NCBI GenBank assembly: GCA_036924835.1
Contig: JBAGRR010000001.1
Span: forward strand, 1,054,001 to 1,118,000
Length of the DNA: 64,000 nucleotides
Source of the DNA: Nitrobacteraceae bacterium AZCC 1564
GTDB lineage: Bacteria > Pseudomonadota > Alphaproteobacteria > Rhizobiales > Xanthobacteraceae
Direction of reading: 5' to 3'
The first letter of the stretch is position 1. The number at the start of each line of letters is the position of its first letter. Made by a program: the position numbers and the translations under genes. The notes below the pieces were generated by a model, which saw only the letters and a list, made by a program, of their open reading frames with translations, was not told the DNA's origin and made no database searches. This document shows, in pieces, positions 19,173 through 29,084 of this stretch.

Positions 19173-20078
19173 TTATTCTTTGACGGCGCCGGTCATAGCC
19201 GACACGTAGTGCTCGACAAAGAACGCGTAGAGGATGACCAGCGGCAGCGAGCCGACTAGCGCACCCGCCATCAACGATCCCCATTTGTAGATGTCGCCAT
19301 CGACGAACTCGTTAACGATGGCCACAGGGACCGTCTTATTCTGCGTCGATGACAGGAACGTCAGCGCATAGATGAACTCGTTCCAGCACAGCGTGAAGCA
19401 GAAGATGAACGCCGAGATCAATCCGGGAATCGCCAGCGGCAGAATGATCTTGACCAGGATCTGCCAGCGGCTGGCGCCGTCGATCAGCGCGCATTCCTCA
19501 AGCTCGTAAGGAATGGTCTTGAAATATCCCATCAGCAGCCAGGTCGAGAACGGAATAAGGATTGTGGGATAGACCAGAATGAGCGACAGCGGTGAATCGA
19601 ACAGTCCGTAAGAATGAATGACCGACGCCAACGGAATGAACAGGATTGACGGCGGCACGAGATAGGCCAGGAAAATCGACGCGCTGACGACGTTCGAACC
19701 CTTGAACCGCAGACGCACAATTGCATAGGCGGCCATCACGCTCGCAACGATCGACAAGAACGTCGCGGCCGTTGCCACATACATCGTATTCCAGAGCCAC
19801 CGCGGATATTGGGTCTCGAACAGCAGCTTCTTGATGTGCTTCAGCGTCGGATCGACAACCCAGAACGGATTGAACGTATCCATATCGATCAGTTGCTCGT
19901 CCGGCTTAATCGACGTCAGAGCCATCCAATAGAATGGAAACAGCAGAACGACGACGATGATAAACAGCGGCAGATAGAGCGTGAGGATCTTGCTGGGCAA
20001 AGACTCCAGATAGCTCATGCCCTCGCTGTTGTCGGTCGCAACAACTTTTGCAGGCGGATGTGCGGCGTGATCAGTCAT
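19173..20078 (-). CDS. sugar ABC transporter permease (MalG-type)
   Basis: This inner-membrane permease of 301 residues belongs to the carbohydrate uptake (CUT1) group. It has about six hydrophobic segments and the EAA loop ECALIDGASRWQILVKIILP, which docks on the ATPase. The ATG at 20078 overlaps the end of the partner permease by eight bases; the frame is open to 20141, but that part lies inside the partner gene. It is the last gene of a leftward ATPase, binding protein, permease, permease operon. The sugar or sugar-acid substrate is inferred only from the catabolic neighbours. Confidence 0.9.
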   Translation of the reverse strand: MTDHAAHPPAKVVATDNSEGMSYLESLPSKILTLYLPLFIIVVVLLFPFYWMALTSIKPDEQLIDMDTFNPFWVVDPTLKHIKKLLFETQYPRWLWNTMYVATAATFLSIVASVMAAYAIVRLRFKGSNVVSASIFLAYLVPPSILFIPLASVIHSYGLFDSPLSLILVYPTILIPFSTWLLMGYFKTIPYELEECALIDGASRWQILVKIILPLAIPGLISAFIFCFTLCWNEFIYALTFLSSTQNKTVPVAIVNEFVDGDIYKWGSLMAGALVGSLPLVILYAFFVEHYVSAMTGAVKE

Positions 20079-21030
20079 TGTCGGATCCTTGCTGCCATTT
20101 ACGGCGCTGCATGCCGAACCACGAGATGGTAATCGCGGCAAGAAGGAACGGAATCATGGCAGTCGCAATCGCAGCGCCCTCACCCAGGCGGCCGCTGAGA
20201 ATGCCGCGCTGATAGCTGAGCGTTGCCATCAGGTGCGTCGCGTTCGCCGGTCCGCCACGCGTCAATGCCCAGATCAACTGGAAGTCCGTGAAGGTGAAGA
20301 GCACTGAGAACGTCATGACGACGGCGATGATCGGCGTCAGCAACGGATAAGTGATGTATCGGAAACGCTGCCAATTGGTTGCGCCGTCCAGTGTCGCCGC
20401 CTCATAGAGCGAGGGCGAGACGGTCTGCAGGCCAGCCAACAGCGTGATGGCGACGAAGGGCACACCGCGCCAGATATTGGCAATGATCACGCAGATACGC
20501 GCCCAGGTGGCATCGCCAAGGAAATTGATGTTGTAGTCGATCAGACCAAGCTTCCGCAGCGACCATGAAATGATCGAAAACTGCGAGTCGTAGATCCACC
20601 AGAACGCGATAGCGGACAGCACCGTCGGCACGATGAACGGAATCAGCACCGCGGCGCGGATGATCGCCTTCCCCGGCATGTTGCGATTCAGCAGCAGCGC
20701 CAGATAGAGACCGAGTGCAAATTTAATCGCGCTCGCGACCGCCGTGTAGATCAGCGTGTTTGTAACCGAGAGCCAAAAGATGGCGTCGTCCATCAACCAC
20801 TGATAGTTCTCAAGGCCCACAAACTCGCCGCCGCGGCCGATGCGCAGGTCGGTGAAGCTCATCCAGATGCCGAGGCCGAGTGGATAAGCCAGGAAAAGTA
20901 ACAGGAACGCGCCCGCGGGGAGCATGAACCAGAATGCGATCCAGTTGCGGTTCGCGGACAGCCGCTGCCAGAACGACAGTGAACTGACATATGGCTTCGG
21001 TGCAGGCATCGACGCCGGTATCGTGCTCAT
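20071..21030 (-). CDS. sugar ABC transporter permease (MalF-type)
   Basis: This is the first permease of the CUT1 importer, 319 residues. The N terminus is cytoplasmic, followed by a strong membrane segment (about 31-54) and five more. The EAA motif YEAATLDGATNWQRFRYITY is in the normal position near residue 215. It overlaps the MalG-type gene by eight bases. An 11-bp perfect hairpin at 21060-21087 separates it from the binding-protein gene and may reduce permease expression relative to the binding protein. Confidence 0.9.
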   Translation of the reverse strand: MSTIPASMPAPKPYVSSLSFWQRLSANRNWIAFWFMLPAGAFLLLFLAYPLGLGIWMSFTDLRIGRGGEFVGLENYQWLMDDAIFWLSVTNTLIYTAVASAIKFALGLYLALLLNRNMPGKAIIRAAVLIPFIVPTVLSAIAFWWIYDSQFSIISWSLRKLGLIDYNINFLGDATWARICVIIANIWRGVPFVAITLLAGLQTVSPSLYEAATLDGATNWQRFRYITYPLLTPIIAVVMTFSVLFTFTDFQLIWALTRGGPANATHLMATLSYQRGILSGRLGEGAAIATAMIPFLLAAITISWFGMQRRKWQQGSDND

Positions 21031-21059
21031 GGGCCGGACCTTCTCAGAATAACGAAAGA

Positions 21060-21087
21060 CGCCGGCGCGAATAAACTCGCGCCGGCG
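21060..21087 (-). promoter_or_regulatory. intercistronic hairpin between binding protein and permease genes
   Basis: A perfect 11-bp inverted repeat (CGCCGGCGCGA, with its complement) has a six-base loop ATAAAC. It lies just after the binding-protein stop. There is no T run, so a role in mRNA stability or partial attenuation is more likely than termination. Confidence 0.6.
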
Positions 21088-21096
21088 AAGCCGAAC

Positions 21097-22419
21097 TTAG
21101 CGATAGAGCCGCTTGGCCTGACGCTCAGCGGACGCAATGGCACCCTTGGCGTCTTCGCGGCCAGTGCAGTAGTTCGCGAACATGTCGACGACGATGAAGT
21201 CGGCGATCGCCGCTGCAGCGTTCTCACCCAGTGTGCCGAGGCCCGCCGGCGTCAGCGTGCGCTTGGCAACATCGCGATACACCGTGCGCTTCGGATCCGC
21301 TGTCCAGATCGGGTTGGCGTCGTAAGCCAGCAGGAAGTGCGAGAGATAGCCTTGCGCCGCGGAGACCCACGGATTGAACTGATCGGCTTCAAGCATGAAC
21401 GCCGTCAGCGCCTTACAGGCCTGTGGGTACTTGGTGAAGTTGAACGTCAGCATCGTGAACGGCAGATGCAGCTCGGTCGGCTTACCAACCGGCCCGATCG
21501 GCATGTAGGCGTGGTTCATGTCGTCGGCGATGGCCTTGTTTTCCTTTGACGCCGTCACGTAAATCGAGATGCCGTTGACGGTGCAATAGAGTTGGCCGGC
21601 CAGGAACGCCTTGTTGTTCGAGGAGTCGTTCCACGACGCGGTACCCGGAATGAAGGTCCCGTATAGCGCCTTCACATATTCCAGCGCCTTCATTGTCTCT
21701 GGCGAGTTGATGATAACCTTGTTGTCTTTGTCGACGAGGTAACCGCCATGCGACCACAACGCCCAGTGCATCCAGGTGTTGGCGTCGCCCGAAGCATGGC
21801 CGATCGCCATGCCGGCCGGCGTGCCGTTCTTGTTGAGACCTTTACACAGTTCGAGGAAACCGGCGTTGTCCTTCGGGAATTCCTTGAAGCCCGCCTTCTC
21901 CATGGCGCTGATGCGATAGTTCATCAGCGCGCCGGTGCACGCGACCGGAATACCGATCCACTTGCCCTTGGATTTGCCGTAGGCATCTGCTGACGGCGCC
22001 CAGCCGCCGTACTTGCCACCAAGATAGGTCGCGACGTCGGTCACATCGGCGCACTTTTCAGGGAACAAGTGCGGCAGCGAATATAGGCCCCACACCATGT
22101 CGAGGCCCTGCCCAGTGTTGGCCGCAACCGAAGCCTTGGGCTGGATGTCATCGTAGGATTCGTTCGAGACGTTGACTTCAACACCGGTCGCCTTGGTGAA
22201 GGCCTGGATCATGTTCATGAAGGCCTGATCCTCGGCTTCCACGAAGCGCTTCCAGCGCAGCAGGTTGATCTTGGCGCCTGCTTCCGGCTTCCACTGAGCG
22301 GTCTGCGCCCAAGCCTTGGCGAAACCCATCAGCTGATCCGCTGTCAGGGTTGCCGCACCGGCGAGCACCGAGGCGCCACCTTTCAGCAACGACCGTCGAT
22401 TTGGCATAAACGTCGTCAT
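21097..22419 (-). CDS. ABC transporter sugar-binding protein, Tat-exported
   Basis: This 440-residue periplasmic binding protein is of the family 1 (MalE-like) type. The N terminus has a twin-arginine signal (RRSLLKGG, then a hydrophobic stretch ending near AWAQ), so it is probably exported folded. The mature part has the family segments AEDQAFMNMIQAF and EVNVSNESYDD. It is the second gene of the importer operon, 83 bases after the ATPase gene. The ligand is not evident; a mono- or oligosaccharide or sugar acid is likely from the context. Confidence 0.88.
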   Translation of the reverse strand: MTTFMPNRRSLLKGGASVLAGAATLTADQLMGFAKAWAQTAQWKPEAGAKINLLRWKRFVEAEDQAFMNMIQAFTKATGVEVNVSNESYDDIQPKASVAANTGQGLDMVWGLYSLPHLFPEKCADVTDVATYLGGKYGGWAPSADAYGKSKGKWIGIPVACTGALMNYRISAMEKAGFKEFPKDNAGFLELCKGLNKNGTPAGMAIGHASGDANTWMHWALWSHGGYLVDKDNKVIINSPETMKALEYVKALYGTFIPGTASWNDSSNNKAFLAGQLYCTVNGISIYVTASKENKAIADDMNHAYMPIGPVGKPTELHLPFTMLTFNFTKYPQACKALTAFMLEADQFNPWVSAAQGYLSHFLLAYDANPIWTADPKRTVYRDVAKRTLTPAGLGTLGENAAAAIADFIVVDMFANYCTGREDAKGAIASAERQAKRLYR

Positions 22420-22502
22420 AATTGACCTTCTCCCTGTTACACCGGCTCTTGATGATGCGGGCCGGCTATTCGTTATGAACGTTGTCGTTTCTCAGAAGCG
22501 CT

Positions 22503-23570
22503 TCAATTAATAAGGCGCTTTCCTGTTTCCTTGTCGAAGACGTGCGCAGAGCTCGGGACCGGCCTCAGCTTGATCTTGTCGCCCGGCTTGACCGGACGGC
22601 GGTCGCGGATCACCGCGATCAGATCCTGATCACCAATGCGCGCCACGATCTGCGTCTCCGAGCCGGTCGGCTCGACGACAGCAACCTCCGCCTCGACGCC
22701 GTCATCGGCGAATTCGAGATGCTCGGGGCGGATGCCGTAGGTCACCGGCTTGCCATCCAGCCCGGAGCGTGAGGCCAGCAGCGGCAGACGGCTGCCGTTT
22801 GGCGTTTCGACATAAGGCTGGTTGCTGTTCACGAGCTTGCCTTCGAGGAAATTCATCGCGGGCGAACCGATGAATCCGGCGACGAACTTGTTGTCCGGGT
22901 GATCGTAAAGCTCGAGCGGCGAGCCCATCTGCTCGACGATCCCATCGTGCATGACGACAATCTTGTCCGCCATGGTCATCGCCTCGATCTGGTCATGCGT
23001 CACGTAAACCGTGGTGGTCTTGAGCCGCTGATGCAGCTCCTTGATCTCCGTGCGCATGGCAACGCGCAACTTGGCATCCAGGTTCGAGAGCGGTTCGTCG
23101 AACAGGAACACTTGTGGATCACGCACAATTGCACGACCCATGGCGACGCGCTGGCGCTGACCGCCCGACAACTGCCGTGGATAGCGCTCCAGCATCTGTT
23201 GCAAGCCGAGGATGTCGGCCGCGCGGCCCACAAGCTTGTTGATCTCGTCCTGATTGACGTTACGCAGTTTGAGCGAGAAGCCCATGTTCTGGGCCACCGT
23301 CATGTGCGGATACAGCGCGTAATTCTGGAACACCATGGCGATGTCCCGCTCCTTCGGCTGCACGTCGTTGACGACGCGGTCCCCGATCGAAATCGTTCCT
23401 GACGTGATCTTTTCCAGACCCGCCAGCATGCGCAGCAGGGTGGATTTTCCGCAGCCCGACGGGCCTACAAGAACCACGAATTGACCGTCCTCGATCGGAA
23501 CCGTCACGCCGTGCAAAACTTCGAATCCGCCAAATGATTTACGCACGTCGTGAATGTGCACGGACGCCAT
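22503..23570 (-). CDS. sugar ABC transporter ATPase, UgpC/MalK type
   Basis: This ATPase subunit powers the CUT1 importer at the inner face of the membrane. From the ATG at 23570, which follows GGAGAGAG, it has 355 residues. Walker A is GPSGCGKST, the signature is LSGGQRQRVAMGRA, and Walker B is VFLFDEP. A C-terminal TOBE/regulatory region of about 120 residues follows (YGIRPEHLEF), as in MalK. It is the first gene of the operon and is divergent from the IlvD/Edd dehydratase gene. The shared 279-base region contains a candidate operator at 23702-23715. Confidence 0.92.
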   Translation of the reverse strand: MASVHIHDVRKSFGGFEVLHGVTVPIEDGQFVVLVGPSGCGKSTLLRMLAGLEKITSGTISIGDRVVNDVQPKERDIAMVFQNYALYPHMTVAQNMGFSLKLRNVNQDEINKLVGRAADILGLQQMLERYPRQLSGGQRQRVAMGRAIVRDPQVFLFDEPLSNLDAKLRVAMRTEIKELHQRLKTTTVYVTHDQIEAMTMADKIVVMHDGIVEQMGSPLELYDHPDNKFVAGFIGSPAMNFLEGKLVNSNQPYVETPNGSRLPLLASRSGLDGKPVTYGIRPEHLEFADDGVEAEVAVVEPTGSETQIVARIGDQDLIAVIRDRRPVKPGDKIKLRPVPSSAHVFDKETGKRLIN

Positions 23571-23701
23571 GTAGCTCTCTCCTTGTATTCCCCGGCGTCG
23601 TCCGGCCCTCAAGCCGTCGCAGCTCTGTCTTTTTCTGAAACTTCGTGTTGGAAGTTTATCGTGAAGGTATTGCCAGCGGTTTGACCGTTCTTGCTATTAG
23701 A

Positions 23702-23715
23702 CTGATGTCTATCAG
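23702..23715. promoter_or_regulatory. candidate operator, inverted repeat
   Basis: The palindrome CTGAT-GTCT-ATCAG sits between the divergent importer operon and the dehydratase gene. Its size and centre suit a dimeric regulator of the GntR or LacI type. No such regulator is encoded nearby, so this rests on the inverted repeat and its position only. Confidence 0.3.
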
Positions 23716-23849
23716 ACTTTTTTGTTCGTGTCCCTTAATTGCTCAAAGATCGGATGTTTGGCCCGGCAACGTTGCAGAGGTCGGCCCGACATGCAAACAT
23801 TACTGAAGCCAGTCACACAAACTCGTTGTGTGCAGTGCGGGAGAAAACA

Positions 23850-25691
23850 GTGACAAAAAACGCTAACGACAACGACGCCACGACTAACAATGCCGATAAT
23901 AAAGGCAAGGGCCGCAAACTCCGTTCCCAGCTCTGGTTTGACAATCCCCATAACCCGGGCATGACCGCGCTCTATCTCGAGCGCTACCTGAATTACGGCC
24001 TGACCCGTCAGGAATTGCAGTCCGGCAAACCGATTATTGGCATCGCGCAGACCGGCAACGATCTCTCCCCCTGCAACCGCCACCACATCGAGCTCGCTCA
24101 GCGCGTGCGCGAGGGCATCCGCGAGGCCGGCGGCATCGCGATGGAGTTCCCGACCCATCCAATCCAGGAAACTGGGAAGCGGCCGACCGCGGCACTAGAC
24201 CGTAACCTGGCCTATCTCAGCCTGGTCGAAGTCCTATTCGGCTACCCGCTGGACGGCGTGGTGCTGACCACCGGATGCGACAAGACGACTCCGGCGTGCA
24301 TGATGGCCGCGGCAACGGTCAACATTCCGGCGATCGTGCTCTCCGGCGGGCCGATGCTCAACGGCTGGTTCAACGGCGAACGAACCGGTTCAGGCACCGT
24401 GGTCTGGAAGTCGCGTGAAGACCTCGCCGCCGGCAAGATCGACTACGAAGAATTTATGGAGATTGTCGCCTCCTCCGCACCCTCGGTTGGCCACTGCAAC
24501 ACCATGGGCACCGCCTCCACCATGAACTCGCTGGCGGAAGCGCTCGGTTTCTCCCTGCCCGGCTGTGCGGCCATTCCGGCGCCCTATCGTGAACGCGGAC
24601 AGATTGCCTATGAAACCGGCAAACGCGCCGTCGAAATGGTTTGGGAAGACCTCAAGCCATCGGATTTCCTCACCCGCAAGGCATTCGAGAACTGCATTGT
24701 GGTGAACTCCGCGATCGGCGGCTCCACCAACGCGCCGATTCACATCAATGCCCTCGCCCGCCATATCGGCGTCGACCTCACGATCGAGGATTGGCAGAAA
24801 TTCGGCCACGATGTTCCGCTGCTCGTGAATATGCAGCCTGCGGGATATTACCTTGGCGAAGAGTATCACCGTGCGGGCGGCGTACCGGCCGTGGTGCGTG
24901 AACTGATGAAGCACAAGCGCATCCACGAGGATGCGTTGACCGTCAACGGCAAGACCATGGGCGAGAACTGCAACGATGCGCCCGCGCCCGACAACGACGT
25001 GATCCGCACCTACGACAAACCGCTGGTGAAAGATGCAGGATTCATTGTCCTGCGTGGCAATCTGTTCGACTCAGCGATCATGAAGACTAGCGTCATCTCG
25101 AAGGAATTCCGCGATCGCTATCTTTCGAACCCGAAAGACCCCGATGCTTTCGAGGGACGTGCGATCGTGTTCGAAGGCCCGGAAGACTATCACCACCGCA
25201 TCGACGATCCGTCCCTGAACATCGACCAACACTGCATGCTGTTCGTGCGCGGCGTCGGCCCGATCGGGTATCCCGGCGGCGCGGAAGTGGTGAACATGCA
25301 ACCACCCGCCGCCCTGATCAAAAAGGGGATCACCTCGTTGCCCTGCATCGGTGATGGACGGCAATCCGGCACCTCGGGCTCGCCCTCGATCCTCAATGCA
25401 TCACCGGAAGCCGCAGCCAATGGTGGCCTTGCGATTCTGAAGACCGGTGACCGTGTCCGCATCGACCTGAAAAAAGGCGAGGCGAACATTCTGATTTCCG
25501 ACGACGAAGTGAAACAGCGCCATGCGGACCTGAAGGCAAAGGGCGGCTTCCCCTTCCCGAGCAATCAGACGCCGTGGCAGGAGCTTTACCGCAACACCGT
25601 TGGCCAGCAGTCCACCGGTGCGTGCCTCGAACTGGCAACACGCTATCGCAATATTGCCGGCACGGTCGGTGTTGCGCGCGACAACCACTAA
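23850..25691 (+). CDS. IlvD/Edd-family sugar-acid dehydratase
   Basis: This enzyme removes water from an aldonic acid (such as xylonate, arabinonate or galactonate) to give a 2-keto-3-deoxy acid, using an Fe-S cluster and Mg2+. The predicted cluster cysteines are C75 (SPCNRH), C143 (TTGCDKTTP) and C216 (GHCNTMG); K145 in CDK is the usual metal-site lysine. The GTG at 23850 after GGGAGA gives 613 residues; an ATG at 23739 would add 37 residues unlike the family. The protein is longer than the second dehydratase at 27296 and belongs to another branch. Two SDR genes follow directly. Confidence 0.85.
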   Translation: MTKNANDNDATTNNADNKGKGRKLRSQLWFDNPHNPGMTALYLERYLNYGLTRQELQSGKPIIGIAQTGNDLSPCNRHHIELAQRVREGIREAGGIAMEFPTHPIQETGKRPTAALDRNLAYLSLVEVLFGYPLDGVVLTTGCDKTTPACMMAAATVNIPAIVLSGGPMLNGWFNGERTGSGTVVWKSREDLAAGKIDYEEFMEIVASSAPSVGHCNTMGTASTMNSLAEALGFSLPGCAAIPAPYRERGQIAYETGKRAVEMVWEDLKPSDFLTRKAFENCIVVNSAIGGSTNAPIHINALARHIGVDLTIEDWQKFGHDVPLLVNMQPAGYYLGEEYHRAGGVPAVVRELMKHKRIHEDALTVNGKTMGENCNDAPAPDNDVIRTYDKPLVKDAGFIVLRGNLFDSAIMKTSVISKEFRDRYLSNPKDPDAFEGRAIVFEGPEDYHHRIDDPSLNIDQHCMLFVRGVGPIGYPGGAEVVNMQPPAALIKKGITSLPCIGDGRQSGTSGSPSILNASPEAAANGGLAILKTGDRVRIDLKKGEANILISDDEVKQRHADLKAKGGFPFPSNQTPWQELYRNTVGQQSTGACLELATRYRNIAGTVGVARDNH

Positions 25692-25713
25692 GAGCAATTC
25701 AAGGCAGAAACAA

Positions 25714-26448
25714 ATGTCTGATCGACTGAAAGGCAAGCGCGCATTCGTGACAGCGGGTGCGGCGGGCATCGGGCACGCGTGCGCGGCCGCCTTCGCGAAA
25801 GAAGGCGCGACCGTGATCGCGACCGACCTTGATGAGGAGGCCGTCGCGACATTGACTAAGGAAGGTGTCGCGGAAACGTTCAAACTTGATGCGCGTGACA
25901 CGGCTGCGGTCGACGCTCTCGCTAAGCGGATCGGCAAAGTCGACATCCTGTTGAACGCTGCAGGCTTCGTGCACAACGGCACCGTTCTGGAATGCTCTGA
26001 AGACGATTGGGACTTCTCGTTCGATCTCAACGTGAAGTCCATGCACCGCACGATCAAGGCGTTCCTGCCTGCCATGCTGGAGGGTGGCGGCGGCTCGATC
26101 GTCAACATTTCCTCCGCCGCCGGCGTGTTCAAAGCGGCCCCGAACCGCTACGTCTACAGCGCGACCAAGGCAGCAGTTGCCGCCCTCACCCGCGCGGTGG
26201 CGGTCGACTTCATTGCCAAGGGCATCCGCTGCAACGCGATCTGCCCCGGCACCATCGAAACTCCGTCCATGCTGGGCCGTGCTGCGGCGCTGGGTGCCGG
26301 TGGCCGGGACATGTTCGTCAGCCGGCAGCCCATGGGACGACTCGGTACGGCAGAGGAAATCGCAGCGCTTGCCGTCTATCTCGCCAGCGATGAGAGTGCC
26401 TTCACGACCGGTGTCGCGCACATCATCGATGGCGGCTGGACGCTCTAA
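25714..26448 (+). CDS. SDR dehydrogenase, sugar-acid type
   Basis: This is a classical short-chain dehydrogenase of 244 residues. The cofactor motif is TAGAAGIGHA and an acidic residue after the second strand (ATDLDEE) suggests NAD+ rather than NADP+. The active site is YSATK. It resembles the DHRS6/2-keto-3-deoxy-L-fuconate dehydrogenase group, which would oxidise a dehydratase product; that substrate is an inference. The ATG at 25714 is 22 bases after the dehydratase stop, and the next SDR follows 23 bases later, so the three form one rightward operon. Confidence 0.82.
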   Translation: MSDRLKGKRAFVTAGAAGIGHACAAAFAKEGATVIATDLDEEAVATLTKEGVAETFKLDARDTAAVDALAKRIGKVDILLNAAGFVHNGTVLECSEDDWDFSFDLNVKSMHRTIKAFLPAMLEGGGGSIVNISSAAGVFKAAPNRYVYSATKAAVAALTRAVAVDFIAKGIRCNAICPGTIETPSMLGRAAALGAGGRDMFVSRQPMGRLGTAEEIAALAVYLASDESAFTTGVAHIIDGGWTL

Positions 26449-26471
26449 CAAAACAAATCTGGAGAAACGCT

Positions 26472-27218
26472 TTGAACAAGATTGATCTGACCGGACGATG
26501 TGCCGTCGTCACCGGTGGCGCACAGGGTTTTGGCCGGGCCATTACTGAACGCTTTGTGGCCTCGGGCGCAAAAGTCGCCATCTGGGATTTCGACCAGCCG
26601 CTGGCGGACAAAACCGCCAAGGAAATCGGCCCCGCCGTGACGGCACTCGAGGTTGATGTCACCAGCGTCGATGCCGTCGAAGCCGCTACCGCCGCGACGC
26701 TGAAGACGTTCGGCCGTATTGACATTCTCGTCAACAATGCGGGCATCGCGGGCGTCAACAAGACGGTCGCTGACCTTTCCTATGACGAGTGGCGGCAGGT
26801 GATGAAGATCAACCTCGATGGCCCGTTCATCTGCTGCAAGGCTGTCGTGCCGACGATGATGAGGCAAAACTACGGGCGCATCGTGAATATTGCCTCCATC
26901 GCGGGCAAGGAAGGCAACCCCAATGCCTCGCACTATTCGGCCTCCAAGGCCGGTGTGATCGCGCTCACGAAGTCACTCGGCAAGGAACTTGCCAACACGG
27001 ACATCGCCGTCAACGCGGTTACGCCAGCCGCTGCCAAGACCGCGATCTTCGATCAGATGACGCAGCAGCACATCGACTTCATGCTGTCGAAGATCCCACG
27101 CGGGCGCTTCCTCAAAGTCGATGAACTCGCATCGCTTGTTGCATGGATGGCGTCGGAAGAATGTCTCTACACCACGGGTGCGGTGTTCGACATTTCGGGT
27201 GGCCGCGCGACCTACTAA
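26472..27218 (+). CDS. SDR-family oxidoreductase
   Basis: This classical SDR of 248 residues has the cofactor motif TGGAQGFGRA, NNAG (after DILVNNAG) and the active site HYSASKAG. Asp at the end of the second strand (AIWDFDQ) again favours NAD+. The start is a TTG at 26472 preceded by GGAG at 26461, and the first residues MNKIDLTGR fit the family. It is the last gene of the dehydratase-SDR-SDR operon and is followed by a strong terminator. A role as a sugar 1-dehydrogenase feeding the dehydratase is plausible but not shown. Confidence 0.82.
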   Translation: MNKIDLTGRCAVVTGGAQGFGRAITERFVASGAKVAIWDFDQPLADKTAKEIGPAVTALEVDVTSVDAVEAATAATLKTFGRIDILVNNAGIAGVNKTVADLSYDEWRQVMKINLDGPFICCKAVVPTMMRQNYGRIVNIASIAGKEGNPNASHYSASKAGVIALTKSLGKELANTDIAVNAVTPAAAKTAIFDQMTQQHIDFMLSKIPRGRFLKVDELASLVAWMASEECLYTTGAVFDISGGRATY

Positions 27219-27242
27219 GCCTGCTAAACGAGCACTTCATAA

Positions 27243-27278
27243 GAAAATGCCGGGCCTTTGGCCCGGCATTTTCTATTC
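27243..27278. terminator. bidirectional intrinsic terminator
   Basis: A 14-bp stem (27243-27256 with 27260-27273) has a TTT loop and A/T-rich outer ends, which give a T run on either strand. It lies between two convergent genes and probably ends both transcripts. Confidence 0.85.
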
Positions 27279-27295
27279 TGTCGTGAGCGAAATGA

Positions 27296-28999
27296 TTACT
27301 TCCCTTCACGCCGCATGAAATCGAAGTCGCAGCCTTCGTCGGCCTGCGTGATCGTCTCGTTAAAGAGCTGCGCATAGCCGCGCTTCGCCCAATCAGGTGT
27401 CTGTGACTTCGGGAGTGCGGCCTCCCGTTTCTTCAGCTCCGCCTCCTCAACCAAGAGTTCGATGCTGCGGCCGGCCACGTCGAGCTTGATCATGTCGCCG
27501 GTCTGCACCAGCGCCAGCGGCCCACCGACGGCGGACTCCGGCGCGATGTGCAAAACGATGGTGCCGAACGCAGTGCCGCTCATGCGCGCATCGGAAATAC
27601 GCACCATGTCCTTCACACCCGTGCGCAGAATCTTCTGCGGGATCGGCAAGTAACCTGCCTCCGGCATGCCCGGCGCGCCCTTCGGTCCCGCATTGCGCAG
27701 CACCAGCACGTCCTCCGCCTTCACGTCCAGGTTAGGATCATCCACGCGCAGGGTCATGTCTTCGACGGATTCGAAAACGACCGCCCGGCCGGTGTGCTGC
27801 AACAGATTCGGACTTGCTGCGGACTGCTTGATGACGGCGCCGCGCGGCGCGAGGTTGCCGTGCAGGACGGCCATCGCACCTTCCGATTTGATGGGATTGT
27901 TGCGCGAGCGGATCGCATCCTGCCCCGGCACCTCTTCGGCCTTGGCGACGACGTCGCGCAGCGTGCCACCGGCGACGGTCTTGGCATCAAGGTCGATCAG
28001 ATCGCCAAGCTCCTTCATCAACTTTGGCACACCGCCGGCATGATGGAAGTGCTCCATGTAGTGCTGGCCGGACGGCTTGAGGTCGATCAGTACAGGCACC
28101 TCGCGACCGAGCTTGTCGAAGGCGTCCAGCTCAATGTTATGCGGCGTGCGATTGGCAATCGCGGTTAGATGAATTAGGCCATTGGTCGAACCGCCGATGG
28201 CCTGGAGTACCACCTGGGCGTTGCGGAACGCCGATGGCGTCAGCAGCTCGCTCGGACGCGGACCGCCGGTGACAGCCATCTCGGCAGCGCGCTTGCCGCT
28301 GGCCTCAGCCGAACGGACGCGCTCGGCATGGGGCGCCGGGATAGTCGCGCTCATGGGCAGCGACAGCCCCAACGTCTCGGTGATGCATGCCATGGTGCTT
28401 GCGGTGCCCATCACCATGCAGGTGCCGACCGATGGAGCCAGACGGCCATTAACCGCCTCGATCTCCTCGGCGTCGATTTCGCCCGCACGATACTTCCCCC
28501 ACATGCGGCGGCAATCGGTGCAAGCTCCCAGCACTTCGCCCTTGTGGTGGCCGACGACCATCGGACCAACTGGGATCACCACTGTCGGCAGATCGGCGCT
28601 CACAGCGGCCATGATCTGTGCAGGCAAAGTCTTGTCGCAGCCGCCAATCACCACGACCGCGTCCATCGGCTGCGCGCGGATCATCTCCTCCGTATCCATC
28701 GCCATCAGGTTGCGAAGATACATCGACGTCGGGTGGGAGAAGCTCTCGGCAATGGAAATGGTCGGGAACACCATTGGCATCGCGCCGGCGAGCATAACGC
28801 CGCGTTTTACCGCCTCGATGAGCTGCGGAACGTTGCCATGACACGGGTTGTAGTCGCTGTAGGTGTTGGTGATGCCAACGATGGGACGCTCCAGCGCCTC
28901 TTCGGAATAGCCCATTGCCTTGATGAAGGCCTTACGCAGGAACAGCGAAAACCCGGGATCGCCGTAGCTCGTCAGCCCCTTCTTGAGACCCTTGGTCAT
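27296..28999 (-). CDS. IlvD/Edd-family dehydratase, L-arabinonate/galactonate type
   Basis: This is a second sugar-acid dehydratase, 567 residues. It has C53 (NPCHGN), C121 (IGGCDKTLP) and C194 (VGTCMVMG) as probable Fe-S ligands and the typical SRNNP and DARMSG segments near the C-terminal half. It resembles the shorter branch of the family, which includes arabinonate dehydratases and DHAD; true branched-chain IlvD is not excluded, but the catabolic context argues against it. It is a leftward gene. Its upstream side carries a composite hairpin repeat, so a promoter would lie in or between the repeat and the start. Confidence 0.83.
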   Translation of the reverse strand: MTKGLKKGLTSYGDPGFSLFLRKAFIKAMGYSEEALERPIVGITNTYSDYNPCHGNVPQLIEAVKRGVMLAGAMPMVFPTISIAESFSHPTSMYLRNLMAMDTEEMIRAQPMDAVVVIGGCDKTLPAQIMAAVSADLPTVVIPVGPMVVGHHKGEVLGACTDCRRMWGKYRAGEIDAEEIEAVNGRLAPSVGTCMVMGTASTMACITETLGLSLPMSATIPAPHAERVRSAEASGKRAAEMAVTGGPRPSELLTPSAFRNAQVVLQAIGGSTNGLIHLTAIANRTPHNIELDAFDKLGREVPVLIDLKPSGQHYMEHFHHAGGVPKLMKELGDLIDLDAKTVAGGTLRDVVAKAEEVPGQDAIRSRNNPIKSEGAMAVLHGNLAPRGAVIKQSAASPNLLQHTGRAVVFESVEDMTLRVDDPNLDVKAEDVLVLRNAGPKGAPGMPEAGYLPIPQKILRTGVKDMVRISDARMSGTAFGTIVLHIAPESAVGGPLALVQTGDMIKLDVAGRSIELLVEEAELKKREAALPKSQTPDWAKRGYAQLFNETITQADEGCDFDFMRREGK

Positions 29000-29084
29000 T
29001 TGTCTTGTCCGTCAGATTCTTAAGCAATGCGCGCGCGTGAATGGCACTTAAAGACCATTTTCCGCTGAAACGCAAAGCCGCCGC

